A model generated the notes under the pieces. It saw nothing but the letters and a program-made list of their open reading frames with translations, did not search any database and had not been told where the DNA came from. From Salegentibacter lacus (GTDB lineage Bacteria; Bacteroidota; Bacteroidia; Flavobacteriales; Flavobacteriaceae): 64,000 nt of DNA. Location of the stretch: contig NZ_JAIQZB010000008.1 of assembly GCF_020164555.1 (NCBI RefSeq), forward strand, positions 62,001-126,000, read 5' to 3'. A program made the translations under genes and the position numbers. Below are positions 61,200 to 64,000 of this stretch, in pieces (position 1 is the first letter of the stretch; every line of letters begins with the position of its first letter).

Positions 61200-62567
61200 A
61201 TGCTGAATATTTCTGAAGAAAAATTACACGAGCGTATAGATATTACCGGAACTAAATCTGGAAAATTCGTATTTTTTAGAAAGCACTATGCGATTTTTAA
61301 TTATGTACTTATTGGATTATTTATCTTATTCATAATTATTCTCTTTCTACCCTGGACTCAGAATATTAGGGCTACGGGAAATGTCACCACCTTAAGCCCT
61401 GAACATAGGCCTCAAACAATTCAATCTCCCATCCCGGGACGTATTGAACAATGGTATATTGATGAAGGGGATTTTGTAAATAAAGGAGATACTATTTTAA
61501 GGATTTCTGAAGTTAGCAGCGATTATTTTGATCCTTTACTCATCAATAGAACTTCCAGCCAGATAGAAGCGAAAAATCAATCGGCCAACTCTTATGACGA
61601 AAAGATTGGGGCTCTTCGGCAGCAATTAGAAGCACAGCAAGAGGAACGGAAATTAAAACGAAGTCAGGCCATTAACAAGATAGAACAAGCGCGTTTAAAA
61701 GTAAGAAGCGACAGCATAAAGCTTGAAGCCGCACAAACACAGGTAGAAATTGCGAAAACACAATTTGAAAGACTCCAAACTTTGCAGGAAGAAGGTTTAT
61801 ATTCCCAAACCGATTTGGAGGCCAGACGCTTAAAATTACAGGAAGCCCAGGCAAAGCTCATCGCCCAGCGAAATGACCTTTTATCAAGCAAAAACCAGGT
61901 AATTAACGCTGAGATCGAGATCAATAGAATTAGAGCTGAATATGCTGATAAAATTTCCAAAACCCAACAGGAAATTTTCACCACACAAAGTAACCAATTT
62001 GGCACCCGTGCTGAAGTTGACAAGCTTCAAATCCAGCTTTCAAATTACGAACAGCGTAGCAGTTTATATTATATTCTGGCACCCCAGGATGGTTATGTAA
62101 ATAAAGCTTTGCGTGCCGGTTTAGGCGAGACATTCTCACAAGGAGAACAATTGGTGGGCATTATGCCATCTAACTATCAAATAGCGGTAGAAACCTATGT
62201 AAGGCCATTAGACCTGCCACTAATACACGTAGGTGAAGATGTGCGCATTCAATTTGATGGATGGCCTGCAATTATTTTTAGCGGTTGGCCAAACCTTTCT
62301 TATGGAACTTATGGTGCAGAAGTAGTAGCGGTAGAAAATTACATTTCGAAAAACGGAAAGTACAGGGTTTTACTTGCTCCAGACACCGAAGACAATCTCT
62401 GGCCCGAACAAATAGGAATTGGAAGTGGTGCTCAAACCATTGCCCTCTTAGAAAATGTCCCTATTTGGTACGAGCTATGGCGAAATTTAAATGGATTCCC
62501 ACCTAATTATTATGAACAGGGTGAGAATGCTCAGACTGAGACCTCAAAAAGTAATAATAAAAAGTAG
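61200..62567 (+). CDS. HlyD-family periplasmic adaptor protein
   Basis: A 455-residue membrane-fusion protein that bridges the ABC protein and TolC. One N-terminal transmembrane helix (YVLIGLFILFIIILFLPW), then the split lipoyl-like domain (RPQTIQSPIPGRIEQWYIDE with GDFVNKGDTILRIS, and YYILAPQDGYVNKALRAGLG). A long antiparallel coiled coil (residues ~125-280) is rich in Gln/Glu/Arg (QQEERKLKRSQAINKIEQ). A C-terminal beta domain follows. Length of the coiled coil resembles type I secretion adaptors rather than RND adaptors. Confidence 0.94.
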   Translation: MLNISEEKLHERIDITGTKSGKFVFFRKHYAIFNYVLIGLFILFIIILFLPWTQNIRATGNVTTLSPEHRPQTIQSPIPGRIEQWYIDEGDFVNKGDTILRISEVSSDYFDPLLINRTSSQIEAKNQSANSYDEKIGALRQQLEAQQEERKLKRSQAINKIEQARLKVRSDSIKLEAAQTQVEIAKTQFERLQTLQEEGLYSQTDLEARRLKLQEAQAKLIAQRNDLLSSKNQVINAEIEINRIRAEYADKISKTQQEIFTTQSNQFGTRAEVDKLQIQLSNYEQRSSLYYILAPQDGYVNKALRAGLGETFSQGEQLVGIMPSNYQIAVETYVRPLDLPLIHVGEDVRIQFDGWPAIIFSGWPNLSYGTYGAEVVAVENYISKNGKYRVLLAPDTEDNLWPEQIGIGSGAQTIALLENVPIWYELWRNLNGFPPNYYEQGENAQTETSKSNNKK

Positions 62568-62575
62568 ACTAATAA

Positions 62576-63952
62576 ATGCGCTTAGTACACTATTTTTCTA
62601 TTCTATTCTTTATTTGTTCTTCGGCGTTTGCCCAAACAGACAGCCTAAGTTATACCGAATTTTTAGATATAGTAATTAGTGAGCATCCTGTAGTTAGCCA
62701 GGCCGGACTGGTGAGAAATATAGGCGATGCCGAAGTACAATCGGCAAGAGGTGCCTTCGATCCCAGGTTTGAGGTAGATTATAAAGAAAAGGAATATAAA
62801 GGCACCGAATATTACGATCTTCTTGATGCTCAACTTCAAGTCCCAATGTGGTACGGATTGAAATTAAAAGGCGGTTTTCAGCAAAGTCAGGGCGCATATG
62901 TTAATCCACAAAACAAGGTGCCGGATGCCGGATTATTTCAGGCCGGTGTCATTTTATCCCTGGGAGAAGGACTCTGGATTAATTCACGAATGGCCGGTTT
63001 ACGCAAAGCACAGGTATATAGGGAGCAAAGCAGAGCTGAACAGCAACTGATTATAAACGATATACTACTCGATGCTTCTTTTGTCTATTTTGAATGGGTA
63101 AGAGCCCACCAGAAATTAAAAATATTTGAAGATTTTTTAGAAAACGCCAACGAGCGTTACAGCGGAATTAGGCGCGGGGCCGAAATTGGGGAAATTGCAG
63201 GAATAGATACAGTGGAGGCGAGTCTAAATATCCAAAAACGTAGGTTGCAAGCCAACCAGGCGTCGGTAGAACTTAGAAAAAAACGGCTGGAACTTTCAAC
63301 TTATCTATGGGACCAGGATCAACCCCTTATTTTGCAAGAACAGGTATTGCCGGTAGGTACCGATGAAGTTTTTAGTACCCTGATTTCTGAAATTCCCGAG
63401 GCAAATTTTGACACCCACCCGCAATTAGAATTTTACAGACGAAAAATAGAAGCGCTGCAAATAGAAAAGCGTTATCGCATTAATCAGCTATTACCAAAGA
63501 TAGATTTAGAGTATAATTTTCTTTCAGAAGAACCCGATAATTTTGAAACCTTTAATGCCAATGCCTACAAAGCAGGTGTTAAGTTTTCTATGCCTTTATT
63601 TCTGAGAAGAGAACGCGGGGATCTCAAGATAGCCGAATATGAGCTACAAGACGCCAAACTGGAACTCAGTCTAAAAGACAACCAGTTACAAGCAAAAATT
63701 AATGCTATAGAACAACAATTGCAGGCTTTTTTAGAACAAATTGAGATGACCGAGCAAATGGTTGTTGATTCTAACGCCCTACTTCAGGCCGAAGTGCGTA
63801 AATTTAATTTTGGAGAAAGTTCAATATTTTTAATAAATACCCGCGAAACCAGGTTTATTGAAGCCAGGCTGGAGCAATTAGATCTTCAGATTAAATATTT
63901 AAAAACCCAGGCAGAATATCTGCAAGCCCTTGGTGGAAATCCTGTACAGTAA
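62576..63952 (+). CDS. TolC-family outer-membrane channel
   Basis: A 458-residue protein with signal peptide (FSILFFICSSAFAQ). Two TolC-type repeats are visible: LVRNIGDAEVQSARGAFDPR with the beta strands FEVDYKEKEYKGTEYY, and in the second half YRINQLLPKIDLEYNFLSEE with AYKAGVKFSMPLFLRRERGD. The helical hairpins are rich in Gln, Leu and Ala. It completes the tripartite exporter. Its stop is 48 bases before the window end, so it is unclear whether more genes follow in the operon. Confidence 0.93.
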   Translation: MRLVHYFSILFFICSSAFAQTDSLSYTEFLDIVISEHPVVSQAGLVRNIGDAEVQSARGAFDPRFEVDYKEKEYKGTEYYDLLDAQLQVPMWYGLKLKGGFQQSQGAYVNPQNKVPDAGLFQAGVILSLGEGLWINSRMAGLRKAQVYREQSRAEQQLIINDILLDASFVYFEWVRAHQKLKIFEDFLENANERYSGIRRGAEIGEIAGIDTVEASLNIQKRRLQANQASVELRKKRLELSTYLWDQDQPLILQEQVLPVGTDEVFSTLISEIPEANFDTHPQLEFYRRKIEALQIEKRYRINQLLPKIDLEYNFLSEEPDNFETFNANAYKAGVKFSMPLFLRRERGDLKIAEYELQDAKLELSLKDNQLQAKINAIEQQLQAFLEQIEMTEQMVVDSNALLQAEVRKFNFGESSIFLINTRETRFIEARLEQLDLQIKYLKTQAEYLQALGGNPVQ

Positions 63953-64000
63953 ACAAAACGCCATTAATTTATACAGCAGATTCCCGAAATCTATGCTAAT

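Noticed and set aside
1-64000. CRISPR arrays, tRNA or rRNA genes, insertion sequences, prophage
   Set aside because: Reading both strands showed no regularly spaced direct repeats, no tRNA T-loop signatures, no rRNA-like stretches and no transposase, integrase or phage structural motifs.

Overview
The window looks like chromosomal DNA of a marine or halophilic Flavobacteriaceae member (Bacteroidota; Gramella/Salegentibacter/Zunongwangia-like; genus level is inference). The reasons are the low GC content, near absence of Shine-Dalgarno sequences, many exact Bacteroidota -7 boxes (TAnnTTTG), lineage-typical families (DUF2795, DUF4199, DUF4920, DUF2911, Lacal_2735, DUF1684) and lineage-typical enzyme forms (long SecA without the C-terminal zinc motif, type III glutamine synthetase, DnaJ with a half zinc finger). 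No rRNA, tRNA, CRISPR array, insertion sequence, integrase or phage gene was found. Most of the region reads as ordinary core genome.

Layout. 1-6.3 kb: end of an OmpP1/FadL porin, a secreted duplicated-domain protein, an unlisted 56-residue membrane protein, cobalamin adenosyltransferase, DUF2795 and secA. 6.4-14.8 kb: DUF4199, a cytosolic M23 protein, an overlapping sigma/anti-sigma/DUF4097 cassette, DUF2911, ohr, the MeaB chaperone GTPase, PAP2 phosphatase and MATE pump. 14.9-24.4 kb: M28 peptidase, a GNAT-like gene, a sigma-54 activator lacking its DNA-binding domain, outer-membrane protein, MscS, a NatAB-type ABC pair, and dnaJ/grpE. 24.5-31.9 kb: YceI lipoprotein, SDR, mnmD, DUF4920, divergent ilvE, Gmad2 lipoprotein, MazG-like hydrolase, SRPBCC/GyrI protein and crcB. 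32-35 kb: P-II, ammonium transporter and porin, a nitrogen-acquisition operon whose product would feed the type III glutamine synthetase at 51-53 kb. 34.9-39 kb: a decayed DUF1684 gene, esterase, Lrp regulator and MarC. 39.4-47.8 kb: IcmF-type fused acyl-CoA mutase, purU, DUF4197, a BtuF-like protein, pyrF and prfA. 47.9-57.9 kb: a small ABC pair, a YhhN-like protein, purM, glutamine synthetase, Ca/Na antiporter, a BlaI/BlaR1-like pair and a flavodoxin-like reductase. 58-64 kb: a Kelch protein and a three-gene tripartite secretion operon (ABC exporter, HlyD adaptor, TolC).

Themes. Three dispersed genes serve adenosylcobalamin-dependent mutase chemistry: the adenosyltransferase makes the cofactor, MeaB protects a mutase, and IcmF carries its own G-protein domain. 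The most unusual items are the tripartite exporter, whose ABC protein has lost every canonical nucleotide-binding motif; the IcmF active site, which appears to combine a methylmalonyl-CoA-mutase-type Tyr with an isobutyryl-CoA-mutase-type Gln; the BlaR1-like peptidase ending in three TonB-plug-like repeats; an 11-residue repeat array in the DUF4097 protein; and short repeats shared between distant intergenic regions.
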